A stretch of 46,756 nucleotides of DNA from Chitinophaga pinensis (lineage in GTDB: Bacteria; Bacteroidota; Bacteroidia; Flavobacteriales_D; Crocinitomicaceae), in the NCBI GenBank assembly GCA_943324565.2, contig CALPMC020000012.1, positions 1 through 46,756 of the forward strand, read 5' to 3'. Position 1 is the first letter of the stretch; every line of letters starts with the position of its first letter. The translations under genes were made by a program, and so were the position numbers. Under the pieces are notes generated by a model, which saw only the letters and a list, made by a program, of their open reading frames with translations, did not search any database and was not told the origin of the DNA. This document shows positions 26,582 to 34,418 of the stretch, one piece after another.

Positions 26582-28672
26582 CTATTTCGAAATTCCTTCT
26601 AAACTTAGGATAAAGGCATAAACTTTAGCTACTTCCAAACGTTCTTGTGTGCGCCCAGAACCACCACCGTGACCAGCATCCATATTACATTCAAACACCA
26701 ATGGATTTTTGTTTGTTCGGTATTCACGCACTTTTGCAACGTATTTCATCGGTTCCCAATATTGAACTTGTGAATCGTGGTAACCTGTTGTGATATACAT
26801 CGCAGGATAATCCATTCGGTGAATATTGTCAATTGGTGAGTACTTTAGCATATAGTTGTAAAAATAGGGATCATTTGGATTTCCCCATTCTTCATACTCG
26901 CCAGTTGTCAACGGAATGGATTCATCTAACATCGTTGTCACAACATCTACAAAAGGAACTTGCGAAACGATTCCTTTCCATAAATAAGGCGCCATATTGG
27001 TTATAGCTCCCATCAATAATCCTCCAGCACTTCCGCCTTGCGCGTAGATTTTATCTTTGTCGCAATAGCCGTGATGTCCTAAATGTTCCGCCGCATTGAT
27101 GAAATCGGTAAAAGTGTTGATTTTCTTATCGAATTTTCCGTTTTCGTACCATTCTTCACCCATATATTTACTTCCGCGGATGTGTGCAACAGCATAAACA
27201 AAACCTCTGTTCAATAAACTCAATCTTATTGCGCTAAAAACATCAGGAAGTGTGTAACCATAAGAACCATAGCCATATAACAAACAAGGTGCATTTTTTA
27301 AATCGGTTCCTTTTTTGTAAACTAAACTAATTGGAATTTGTGTGCCATCGTTCGCTGTAGCCCAAATACGTTGAGAAGTATAATCTTCTGATTTAAAGTT
27401 TTTGTCTAATAATTCTTTTCTAAACCAAACCGTTTGTTGACCAGTCGCCATATTGTATTTGTAAACGGTCGAAGGCGTTGTCATTGAATTATAAGAATAG
27501 AAAATTTCGTCAGTATTGAACTCATCGTTTAGTCCTAAACCTAGGAAATAAGTTTCTTCATTCATCGAAAGATAGCGCTCTGAATTATCGTTGATATTTC
27601 TTAGTTTCAACTTGCGCAAACCGTTTGTACGCTCTTCAATCAACAAGAAATTTTTAAAAACTGAAATCCCTTCGATTAATGTTTTTAAATCGTGAGCTAC
27701 TAATTCTTGACAACTTTCAAGGGATGTTGGAGCACTTGCTGAAACAAGAATGCGTTTGTTCGTTGCTTGGTCGTTTGAAAGAATATAAAAACCGTTGGCG
27801 TGATGTACGATTTCATACAAATGTCCTTGCTTTCTTGGAAGAAATACGGTTGGTTTGTCCAAAGGTTTATCCGCATCAATCCATTGCATTTCGGAAGTTG
27901 TAGAACTATAAGAATAAATCATAATGAATTTATCAGTGATTGATTTTCCTAAGCCAACACCAAATTTTTCATCTTTTTCTTCGTAAACTAATACATCAGT
28001 TTTTGAGTCAGTTCCAAGAATGTGACGGTAAATTTGAAATTCTCTTAGTGTTACGGTATCTTTCTTTCCGTAAAAAACAGTTTTGTTATCATTTGCCCAA
28101 ACTACGCCTCCGCTAACGTCTGTGATTTTATCCTTTAGGAATTTTCCTTTTTTATTTTGACGGAATGTGATATTGTATTTTCTTCTGCCCACAAAGTCTT
28201 CGCTTACGGCCAAAATTTCATTATTTGGAGACGGATTCCAATCCGCAAGCTCGTAGAATGATTTTCCTTTTGCGCGCTCATTTTCATCAAAAAAAATAGT
28301 TTCTTTACCATTTTCGATTTGCACAACTTGCTGATAATCTTTACCTTCAATACTTTTTACTTGATACGTTTTTCCATTCATAATAAATGGAGCACTTACT
28401 TCGTTTGGATTAATTCGTTGGTCAAATTCAGTCATTAACGATTGCACCAAACCTTGAATGGGCTTAAAATATTCATCGTTGAAAGCATTTTCTTTTGCCA
28501 AATGATCTAAAACTGGTTTAGAATCGCGCTCATTCATCCAATAATAATCGTCGTTGCGCGTGTGATTATGAATGGTTAAAGCTTTAGGTTTTTTAGGAGC
28601 AATTGGTTCTTGAACTTGCGAAAATGCCAACATAGGAAAAATCATTAGTGGGATTTGAATAAACTTTTTCAT
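26582..28672 (-). CDS. ptrB: Oligopeptidase B (S9A serine peptidase), exported
   Basis: 696 aa prolyl-oligopeptidase family enzyme that cuts short peptides after basic residues. The N-terminal seven-bladed propeller (about 20-420) precedes the alpha/beta-hydrolase domain. The triad is Ser548 (GGSAGG), Asp633 (GYHDSQVQYW) and His668 (DAGHGG), each 16 residues beyond the E. coli OpdB positions. The difference is explained mainly by an N-terminal signal peptide (MKKFIQIPLMIFPMLAFSQ). The paired Glu segment TTGEYEEWGNP, which holds P1-Arg/Lys specificity residues in OpdB, is conserved. Export to the periplasm fits an amino-acid-scavenging lifestyle, as does the S46 peptidase at 44-46 kb. Confidence 0.93.
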   Translation of the reverse strand: MKKFIQIPLMIFPMLAFSQVQEPIAPKKPKALTIHNHTRNDDYYWMNERDSKPVLDHLAKENAFNDEYFKPIQGLVQSLMTEFDQRINPNEVSAPFIMNGKTYQVKSIEGKDYQQVVQIENGKETIFFDENERAKGKSFYELADWNPSPNNEILAVSEDFVGRRKYNITFRQNKKGKFLKDKITDVSGGVVWANDNKTVFYGKKDTVTLREFQIYRHILGTDSKTDVLVYEEKDEKFGVGLGKSITDKFIMIYSYSSTTSEMQWIDADKPLDKPTVFLPRKQGHLYEIVHHANGFYILSNDQATNKRILVSASAPTSLESCQELVAHDLKTLIEGISVFKNFLLIEERTNGLRKLKLRNINDNSERYLSMNEETYFLGLGLNDEFNTDEIFYSYNSMTTPSTVYKYNMATGQQTVWFRKELLDKNFKSEDYTSQRIWATANDGTQIPISLVYKKGTDLKNAPCLLYGYGSYGYTLPDVFSAIRLSLLNRGFVYAVAHIRGSKYMGEEWYENGKFDKKINTFTDFINAAEHLGHHGYCDKDKIYAQGGSAGGLLMGAITNMAPYLWKGIVSQVPFVDVVTTMLDESIPLTTGEYEEWGNPNDPYFYNYMLKYSPIDNIHRMDYPAMYITTGYHDSQVQYWEPMKYVAKVREYRTNKNPLVFECNMDAGHGGGSGRTQERLEVAKVYAFILSLEGISK

Positions 28673-28689
28673 TATTTCAGTTTAGGAAA

Positions 28690-28697
28690 CAAAACTA
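28690..28697 (-). promoter_or_regulatory. -7 box upstream of the oligopeptidase B gene
   Basis: TAGTTTTG on the minus strand is a perfect TAnnTTTG match, 17 bases before the ATG at 28672. No TTG at the right distance. It overlaps the spacer after the upstream RemB-like gene, so the peptidase may have its own transcript. Confidence 0.4.
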
Positions 28698-28725
28698 CTT
28701 AATTGTAGATTAAGAATGAATAACT

Positions 28726-30165
28726 TTAATAATTTCGATAATCGTTCCAGAGATTGGAGCGAATACCTAACATTGGAACAACACGAAAGTTATGGTCTTG
28801 TGCAGCTGAATCAAAGCGCAATTGAACTTCTCCGAAAGCTTGTAAATTTCCTTTTTCAGAAAGTTGATAGGCACCAAATAGATTCAAACGACCAAAGTAA
28901 TTTCTTTTTCCTTCGCCAATGCGGAAGTAATAATCATATGGTCGTAATGTGTAAGGAAGATAAATATTTGATCCATAACTATCATCGTCAATATCCCACC
29001 CTTGATTTCCAAATACCGCTGTAGCTTTGGCAAAAACACGTTGATGTTGCCATTTTAGTTCCCCTAATAATTCGGCAAAATTTGCGCCTAATGGGTGACT
29101 CAATGTACTTCCATTATTTCCATAATTGGCCATTGCATTGATGTGTGCATACGTGTATGGTCGAACAGCGTTGACTTCTAGGCGAAAAACAAAATTTTGT
29201 TTTAAGAATTTCATTTTTCCTTTATAACCCAATTGACCACCGAATTTATTACCCCACCAACCTCTTTTGGCTCTTATTTCTGACAATAAAAATTCATCAA
29301 CTATGACTTGACCATAAAGCATTGTTCGGTTTAAGAATTTTACTGAAAAACTTGCGCCTATCAACACATTATCAGAGGAACCAAGCGAATATTCTTGCGG
29401 ACGATAAAAAACCAGTGGATTTAAATATTCTACTTCAAATCCTCGATTTAGCAAAGTGTCTCTAGGCTGAAATACAACCGTTTCAAATAGACCTAAGTTG
29501 AGCCATTTAGTGACATTCCAACTTAAATGATGCGTTGCGATGAATTTAGAACGGTTTTGATTTTGGAAATTTTCTCGCATAAATTGATAAAGCATGGTAT
29601 ATTCAACATGCCAAAATTTTGTTCTCACCTGAGCAAATGGATAACTTTTTCCATAATCACTCAAGAACAATGAGCGCAACCCATCACCAATAAAATTCTT
29701 ATCAATTCCTGTTTGGAAATTGAAATGTTTATTGGGAGTATATGCAAAACGCGCAGTTGGCTGTAATTCGAGTTTTGAATTTCCTAACATCTGAAAATAA
29801 TTAGAAGTGAGTAAACTATCTCCTTCATTTATTATTAGATTCATTCCAGTTCGTATATACCATTTTGGGGAGAAATTCGATTCCCAAATAAATCCAGCGC
29901 CAGCGCGGTAGTTTAATTTTGTTCCATACTGCAAACCGGCATCTATCGTAGGAATTAACTGGGATTTATTTCCAATTTCAAATCCAATTTTTGTATCAGC
30001 CAATTGTCTTATTTTTGGATAAACAGCTGAATGATCCTCATAACTCCATTTAGAAACAGAATCGATTTCTTTTTCTTCATTTAACCAGCCAACTGCACCT
30101 TGCCCCAAAACCAAAACAGGAGCCAAAAGCAAAAGAAGTAAGATTATTCTTGTTCTAATAATCAT
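28726..30165 (-). CDS. RemB/Wzi-like outer-membrane barrel protein, copy 1
   Basis: 479 aa with a signal peptide (LLLLLLAPVLVLGQ). The beta-rich body has the Wzi/RemB hallmark GIDKNFIGDGLRSLFLSDY, followed by PFAQVRTKFWHVEY, FFEPRD-like VVFQPRDTL, and VEYLNPLVFYRPQEY. Wzi binds capsule at the cell surface in E. coli; RemB in Flavobacterium johnsoniae is a surface adhesin-related gliding protein. Which role applies here is not known. Overlaps the upstream paralogue by 11 bases. The shared C-terminal pattern (GIRSNLWNDYRNY here, GMRTSLLSHYNDY in the paralogue) confirms an ancient tandem duplication. Confidence 0.78.
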   Translation of the reverse strand: MIIRTRIILLLLLLAPVLVLGQGAVGWLNEEKEIDSVSKWSYEDHSAVYPKIRQLADTKIGFEIGNKSQLIPTIDAGLQYGTKLNYRAGAGFIWESNFSPKWYIRTGMNLIINEGDSLLTSNYFQMLGNSKLELQPTARFAYTPNKHFNFQTGIDKNFIGDGLRSLFLSDYGKSYPFAQVRTKFWHVEYTMLYQFMRENFQNQNRSKFIATHHLSWNVTKWLNLGLFETVVFQPRDTLLNRGFEVEYLNPLVFYRPQEYSLGSSDNVLIGASFSVKFLNRTMLYGQVIVDEFLLSEIRAKRGWWGNKFGGQLGYKGKMKFLKQNFVFRLEVNAVRPYTYAHINAMANYGNNGSTLSHPLGANFAELLGELKWQHQRVFAKATAVFGNQGWDIDDDSYGSNIYLPYTLRPYDYYFRIGEGKRNYFGRLNLFGAYQLSEKGNLQAFGEVQLRFDSAAQDHNFRVVPMLGIRSNLWNDYRNY

Positions 30166-31702
30166 TGTAATGACTTAATAATGAAGTTCTCATTCCTGCA
30201 CTAACAACAAAAGCTTGTGAATTTTCTGCTCCAGTTTGTTTTCTGTAGGTGATATTTCCGAAGAAGGTCCAATTAATTTTTTTGTTCATTCTGTATCCTA
30301 ATTCAAATTGATTGTGCGAAATTTTATCATTTGAAACAGTATTATAAAATTGAATAGGTAATAAATCATTTTTCGTATGGTTGATTAAAAAGTAATTTAC
30401 CGATTTAAGATCCGCATAAATCCTTTTCCATTCCCAACCAGCCCTTAAAACTATCTCATGAAAACCATTTTCCATTGGATGAGCCAGAGCAAGATTATAA
30501 TGACTATAATTCAATCGGTCAGTAGTGGCTTTATACATTTTTGATGTTGCAAAATTGTATTCAATTTGCGTGTATAAATTCTTGATTTTGAAGTAATCGT
30601 TTCCTCGGTAACCAACTTGCAAAGCGTATTGTTTTGCTCCTAAAGAACCGACTACAAATTGTCCATAAACACGCGCATTAGGATGCAAAAGCCAATTGAC
30701 ATTTATTCCTTGAATAGTATTGCATATTGAATCGTTCAAAAGACTTGATACAATTGGAATTGGATTATAAAAAAGCGGATGAACTCGCTTTGTTGTTAAC
30801 GAATCTCCCATGGACCAAGTTGAACCTTCAAAAAGAGAAATGTTTAATTTATCAGTTGCTTGAAAAGATAAATAGTTGACTGCAAAACCTTTTGGTTGAT
30901 AGTATGCTTCGACAGTTGTTGTTTTCTTTTTTCTTACAAGATTCATTGCTCTGGTTCGTAAATAAGTATAGGACAAGCGCTTTTTAATTCTGTAATCTAA
31001 TCGTAAATAGGGCGAAGCAGAACTATTATCTGATAGCAACATTGAACGATAACCAGCACCAATGAATTGTTGGTTATTTCCAACTATGATATCTAGTTTT
31101 TTATCAGGTTGATAAACGATATATCCTTGCGCAAAACCATAATCGAAGCCATCTTTTTTAAATTCTTTGGTTCGTGTACTACCAGGTATAACACCATTCT
31201 GCATGTTGTAATTTAATCCATTACCGTTAAAGTAAAATTCTCCATGTGAAGAAATAAAATCAGATTCATAATTACTGAATCGTGCTTGGTTTTCATAGAA
31301 AGTTGTGGCAAAGGAAAAGTTTTTGGCAATATCACCTTCGATTATAAAACCACGCGTGTTTTGGAAAAGATTTCTTGGGTTTTCCTCTTTTAAATCTCTT
31401 CCTAGTGAGAAGTTAAAAGTCGGGGAAATTGTTAAAAAACAATCTTCTGTTTTAATTTCAACCAACTGTTTTTTAAATACAGTTACCGCAAAATCATAAT
31501 AAAATATACTCGTATCTTTTAAGTGTTTTTGAAGGTCATAATTTGCTTCAGTAAGGGGTAAAAAGGAATTACCATTATACGATTCGGTTCGAGAAGTTTC
31601 AAATAATTTATCTCTGTAGAATGAATGCGTAGAAATCAAATTATGTTGACTGGAAACATTAATTACCCAACCTAACATAGCTATGATTACTTCAAATCTC
31701 AT
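30155..31702 (-). CDS. RemB/Wzi-like outer-membrane barrel protein, copy 2
   Basis: 515 aa with a signal peptide-like N-terminus (FEVIIAMLGWVINVSSQ, weaker than in copy 1). The hallmark appears as GNNQQFIGAGYRSMLLSD, then SPYLRLDYRIKKRLSY, and VHPLFYNPIPIVSS, matching the same positions in the adjacent paralogue. An extra N-terminal portion holds SLGRDLKEENPRN and NTRGFIIEGD. The start codon overlaps the end of cysQ by 4 bases, so translation is likely coupled. Predicted outer-membrane barrel linked to surface polysaccharide or gliding; function inferred from family only. Confidence 0.76.
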   Translation of the reverse strand: MRFEVIIAMLGWVINVSSQHNLISTHSFYRDKLFETSRTESYNGNSFLPLTEANYDLQKHLKDTSIFYYDFAVTVFKKQLVEIKTEDCFLTISPTFNFSLGRDLKEENPRNLFQNTRGFIIEGDIAKNFSFATTFYENQARFSNYESDFISSHGEFYFNGNGLNYNMQNGVIPGSTRTKEFKKDGFDYGFAQGYIVYQPDKKLDIIVGNNQQFIGAGYRSMLLSDNSSASPYLRLDYRIKKRLSYTYLRTRAMNLVRKKKTTTVEAYYQPKGFAVNYLSFQATDKLNISLFEGSTWSMGDSLTTKRVHPLFYNPIPIVSSLLNDSICNTIQGINVNWLLHPNARVYGQFVVGSLGAKQYALQVGYRGNDYFKIKNLYTQIEYNFATSKMYKATTDRLNYSHYNLALAHPMENGFHEIVLRAGWEWKRIYADLKSVNYFLINHTKNDLLPIQFYNTVSNDKISHNQFELGYRMNKKINWTFFGNITYRKQTGAENSQAFVVSAGMRTSLLSHYNDY

Positions 31703-32532
31703 GGTAAAATCTCCAATAAAGGTTTCGTTTTTGCGATAAAAAAAGGATTCAGTAAATTTGCTTTGTTGTAGCTTAAAGGCAATCCCGTTTCAATATTGAT
31801 TACACTTCCACCAAGTGCTTCCAATATGGCTTGTCCAGAGGCAATATCCCATTCCATAGTTGGAGCAAATCGCGCGTAAACATCAACTTCACCTTTTGCT
31901 ATATCGAAGAATTTTAAGGAGGAACCTTTTGATTTTTGCTCGATTTCTGGTGAAATTTGTTTTAATTCAGCGATAAATCCTTCCATAGGTCCAGAACCAT
32001 GACTTCTTGAAGCGGTTAATATCAATGGTAAATTTACTTTTTTAGGCACACTAATCTTTGTCCAATTACTTTCTTTTTCAATATTTTCAAAGCTAGAAAT
32101 ATACACTCCAAATTCTTTGGAACCGAAAATAATTTCTTCATTTACTGGTGAAGCAATCAAGCCAAAAGTTGGAATTCCATTTTCAATTAAAGCGATATTT
32201 ACTGCAAATTCCCCATTCTTATTGATGAATTCTTTAGTGCCATCCAATGGATCGACACACCAGCATTCAGTCCAGTTTTGACGAATAGAATAATCTAATT
32301 TCTCCGTTTCTTCGCCAGTTATTGGAATACCCAAAGGTTCCAAATGACGTTGAATAATTGTTGTTGAAGCTAAGTCTGCTTTTGTTAATGGCGAACCATC
32401 TTCTTTAATTATTGCCTCAAAATCATGGTTATAAATTTCCATAATTTTATGCGAGGCTTCAACAGCAGCAATGAGTGCAGTTTGGAATTTTGGTGCTAGA
32501 TTCGTCAACTTATAATTGCATTTCTGGAACAA
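31699..32532 (-). CDS. cysQ: 3'(2'),5'-bisphosphate nucleotidase CysQ
   Basis: 277 aa inositol-monophosphatase superfamily enzyme that converts PAP (3'-phosphoadenosine 5'-phosphate) to AMP in sulfate assimilation and sulfation. Metal-binding motifs are GEETE (73-77), DPLDGTKEF (94-102) and MEWDIASGQAIL near residue 227; the CysQ-specific FINKNGEFAVNIALIENG is present. The ATG at 32532 overlaps scoB by 23 bases; an internal TTG eight codons later would reduce the overlap to zero and cannot be excluded. Its position directly upstream of the RemB/Wzi pair, with a 4-base overlap, raises the possibility of a link with sulfated surface sugar, but no sulfotransferase is visible. Confidence 0.9.
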   Translation of the reverse strand: MFQKCNYKLTNLAPKFQTALIAAVEASHKIMEIYNHDFEAIIKEDGSPLTKADLASTTIIQRHLEPLGIPITGEETEKLDYSIRQNWTECWCVDPLDGTKEFINKNGEFAVNIALIENGIPTFGLIASPVNEEIIFGSKEFGVYISSFENIEKESNWTKISVPKKVNLPLILTASRSHGSGPMEGFIAELKQISPEIEQKSKGSSLKFFDIAKGEVDVYARFAPTMEWDIASGQAILEALGGSVINIETGLPLSYNKANLLNPFFIAKTKPLLEILP

Positions 32533-33163
32533 ATTCTGGCACTACTAAATCTCCTTCGGTTTTTGAAACGATTTCTTCAACAGTAACACCTGGCGCTCTT
32601 TCAATCAAGTGGAATTTTCCGTCTTTAATTTCCAAAACAGCTAATTCAGTTACTACTTTTTTCACGCAACCAACACCAGTTAAAGGCAAGGTGCATTCTT
32701 TTAAGATTTTTGATTCTCCCGCTTTGTTACTGTGCATCATGGCTACAATAATATTATCAGCTGAAGCTACTAAATCCATGGCTCCTCCCATTCCTTTTAC
32801 CATTTTCCCTGGAATTTTCCAATTGGCAATGTCGCCATTTTGAGAAACTTCCATTGCGCCCAAAACGGTTAATTGAACGTGTTGTCCACGAATCATTGCA
32901 AAAGAAGTTGCAGAATCAAAGAAAGAAGCACCTTCACGCACGGTGATCGTTTGTTTTCCTGCGTTGATTAAATCGGCATCTTCTTCACCTTCAAACGGAA
33001 ACGGACCCATGCCTAACACACCATTTTCCGATTGAAATTCTACCTCAATTCCTTCGGGAATATAGTTGGCTACCAAGGTTGGAATTCCGATTCCTAAATT
33101 TACGTACCACCCGTTTTGAAGTTCTTGAGCGATGCGTTTTGCTATTCCTGTTTTATCTAACAT
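32510..33163 (-). CDS. scoB: Succinyl-CoA:3-ketoacid CoA-transferase subunit B
   Basis: 217 aa, beta subunit of the two-subunit 3-oxoacid CoA-transferase. It moves CoA from succinyl-CoA to acetoacetate in ketone-body and butanoate metabolism. The catalytic Glu46 lies in FQSENGVLGMG; GIGIPTLVANYIP and GAMEVSQNGDIANW are family signatures. In most genomes scoA and scoB are adjacent or overlap; here they are 545 bases apart because a four-helix-bundle gene and its flanking repeats lie between them. Overlaps cysQ by 23 bases. Confidence 0.94.
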   Translation of the reverse strand: MLDKTGIAKRIAQELQNGWYVNLGIGIPTLVANYIPEGIEVEFQSENGVLGMGPFPFEGEEDADLINAGKQTITVREGASFFDSATSFAMIRGQHVQLTVLGAMEVSQNGDIANWKIPGKMVKGMGGAMDLVASADNIIVAMMHSNKAGESKILKECTLPLTGVGCVKKVVTELAVLEIKDGKFHLIERAPGVTVEEIVSKTEGDLVVPEFVPEMQL

Positions 33164-33193
33164 GTTAATTTGAAGATTTGAAAATTAGTTAAT

Positions 33194-33319
33194 TTGAAAA
33201 TTGGGAATTCCACATTAAGTATAAATTTTAGTTTAAACAATTTTAGTTTGTCCGTCTGCTGACGGATGAAAATTAGTTTCTTCCGTGGCGGATTGAAAAT
33301 TGGGAATCCCATTTTAAGT
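33194..33319. repeat. 27-bp direct repeat and palindromes around the IVP gene 3' end
   Basis: Copies at 33194-33220 and 33293-33319 share TTGAAAATTGGGAAT and then CCA plus TTAAGT with three differences. The second copy covers the last codon and stop of the IVP gene; the first looks like a duplicated tail. Between them lie TCCGTC-TGCT-GACGGA (33251-33266, 6-bp stem) and TCCG-TGG-CGGA (33282-33292), GC-rich hairpins that stand out in this AT-rich spacer. Confidence 0.6.
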
Positions 33320-33667
33320 TTTATTTTTTGATGAAGAAATAATTTTATTTATGATTTTCGAAATGATTTCAATTTGATCAATTAATTCTGGATTAAAAGG
33401 ATAAGAATCTATTTCTTTACATATTTCTAACCAATAAATTGTTTCGTCACATTCTTTTGCTGCAATTTTAAATTTATGTATGAAATCATTTTTTGATTCT
33501 GCATTTTGAGCTTCACGGATATTTGCTCCTATTGAAGTTCCTGATTTTAGAAGTTGTCTTGCAATTACATATTTTTGAATTTTTTCTAATTCTTCACAAT
33601 ACATAACTACGGTAACTGAAAATTTGAAAGTTAAATCAACAATAATATTTTCCTTATCATTTCTCAT
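33314..33667 (-). CDS. Four-helix-bundle protein (23S rRNA-IVP/S23 family)
   Basis: 117 aa, all alpha-helical. The family signature is well kept: YVIARQLLKSGTSIGANIREA followed by ESKNDFIHKFKIAAKECDETIYWLE. Such proteins were first found encoded in intervening sequences of 23S rRNA genes and are now known as free-standing genes in many Bacteroidota; the molecular role is unknown, possibly RNA or ribosome binding. This copy sits on the same strand between scoA (41 bases upstream) and scoB (150 bases downstream), in spacers rich in AATTTGAAAATT-like repeats. It thus appears to be a cassette inserted in an operon. Confidence 0.87.
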   Translation of the reverse strand: MRNDKENIIVDLTFKFSVTVVMYCEELEKIQKYVIARQLLKSGTSIGANIREAQNAESKNDFIHKFKIAAKECDETIYWLEICKEIDSYPFNPELIDQIEIISKIINKIISSSKNKT

Positions 33668-33708
33668 TTTTATTCATTTTCAAATTTTCAAATCACCTCA
33701 TTTTCAAA

Positions 33709-34407
33709 TTAACTTCTCTTTCTCGTTGTTCTTTGTTCAATTCTTTTCTCAAATTTCTCTCCTTTGAAAATTCGTTGAACGAAAATTCCTGGTGTGTGAA
33801 TGTGGTTCGGGTCTAATTGTCCTGCGGGAACTAATTCTTCTACCTCAGCTACTGTTATTTTGCCTGCCATTGCCATCATTGGATTGAAGTTCATGGCAGT
33901 TGACTTGAAAACTAGATTACCTTCTGTGTCACCTTTCCACGCTTTCACAATTGCAAAATCAGCTGTTAGAGCTTCTTCCAAAATATGTGGTTTACCGTTG
34001 TAGATGCGCACTTCTTTTCCTTCAGCTACTTCTGTTCCGTATCCCGCGGGAGTGAAAAATGCTGGAATTCCAGCTCCACCAGCTCGACATCTTTCTGCCA
34101 AACTTCCTTGCGGAATCAAATCCACTTCTAATTCTCCAGAAAGCATTTGACGCTCGAATTCGTCATTTTCACCTACATAACTGGAAATCATTTTTTTGAT
34201 TTGCTTCGTTTGCAATAAAAGACCTAGCCCAAAATCATCAACACCAGCGTTATTGCTTATGCACGTTAAGTTTTTTGTTCCCTTTTTCACTAATTCAGCA
34301 ATTGAATTTTCTGGAATGCCACACAAACCAAAACCTCCAATCATCAAAGTCATTCCGTCTTCAACACCAATTAAAGCCTCTTCAACGTTTTTTACTACTT
34401 TATTCAT
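33709..34407 (-). CDS. scoA: Succinyl-CoA:3-ketoacid CoA-transferase subunit A
   Basis: 232 aa alpha subunit, forming the CoA-transferase with ScoB. Glycine-rich CoA-binding signature [13 protein letters not shown] (residues 24-36), [12 protein letters not shown], a [20 protein letters not shown] loop and the [10 protein letters not shown] segment are present. The C-terminus is longer and more basic than usual (EQRTTRKRS). The start lies 11 bases after the PBP1A stop, so it is probably on the PBP1A transcript. A metabolic link between them is not expected; this looks like operon crowding. Confidence 0.94.
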   Translation of the reverse strand: MNKVVKNVEEALIGVEDGMTLMIGGFGLCGIPENSIAELVKKGTKNLTCISNNAGVDDFGLGLLLQTKQIKKMISSYVGENDEFERQMLSGELEVDLIPQGSLAERCRAGGAGIPAFFTPAGYGTEVAEGKEVRIYNGKPHILEEALTADFAIVKAWKGDTEGNLVFKSTAMNFNPMMAMAGKITVAEVEELVPAGQLDPNHIHTPGIFVQRIFKGEKFEKRIEQRTTRKRS

Positions 34408-34418
34408 ACTGTACTTTC

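Noticed and set aside
28716..29024. 102-codon plus-strand open frame opposite the RemB/Wzi gene
   Set aside because: Antisense of a clearly conserved minus-strand protein; its composition is that of a shadow frame.
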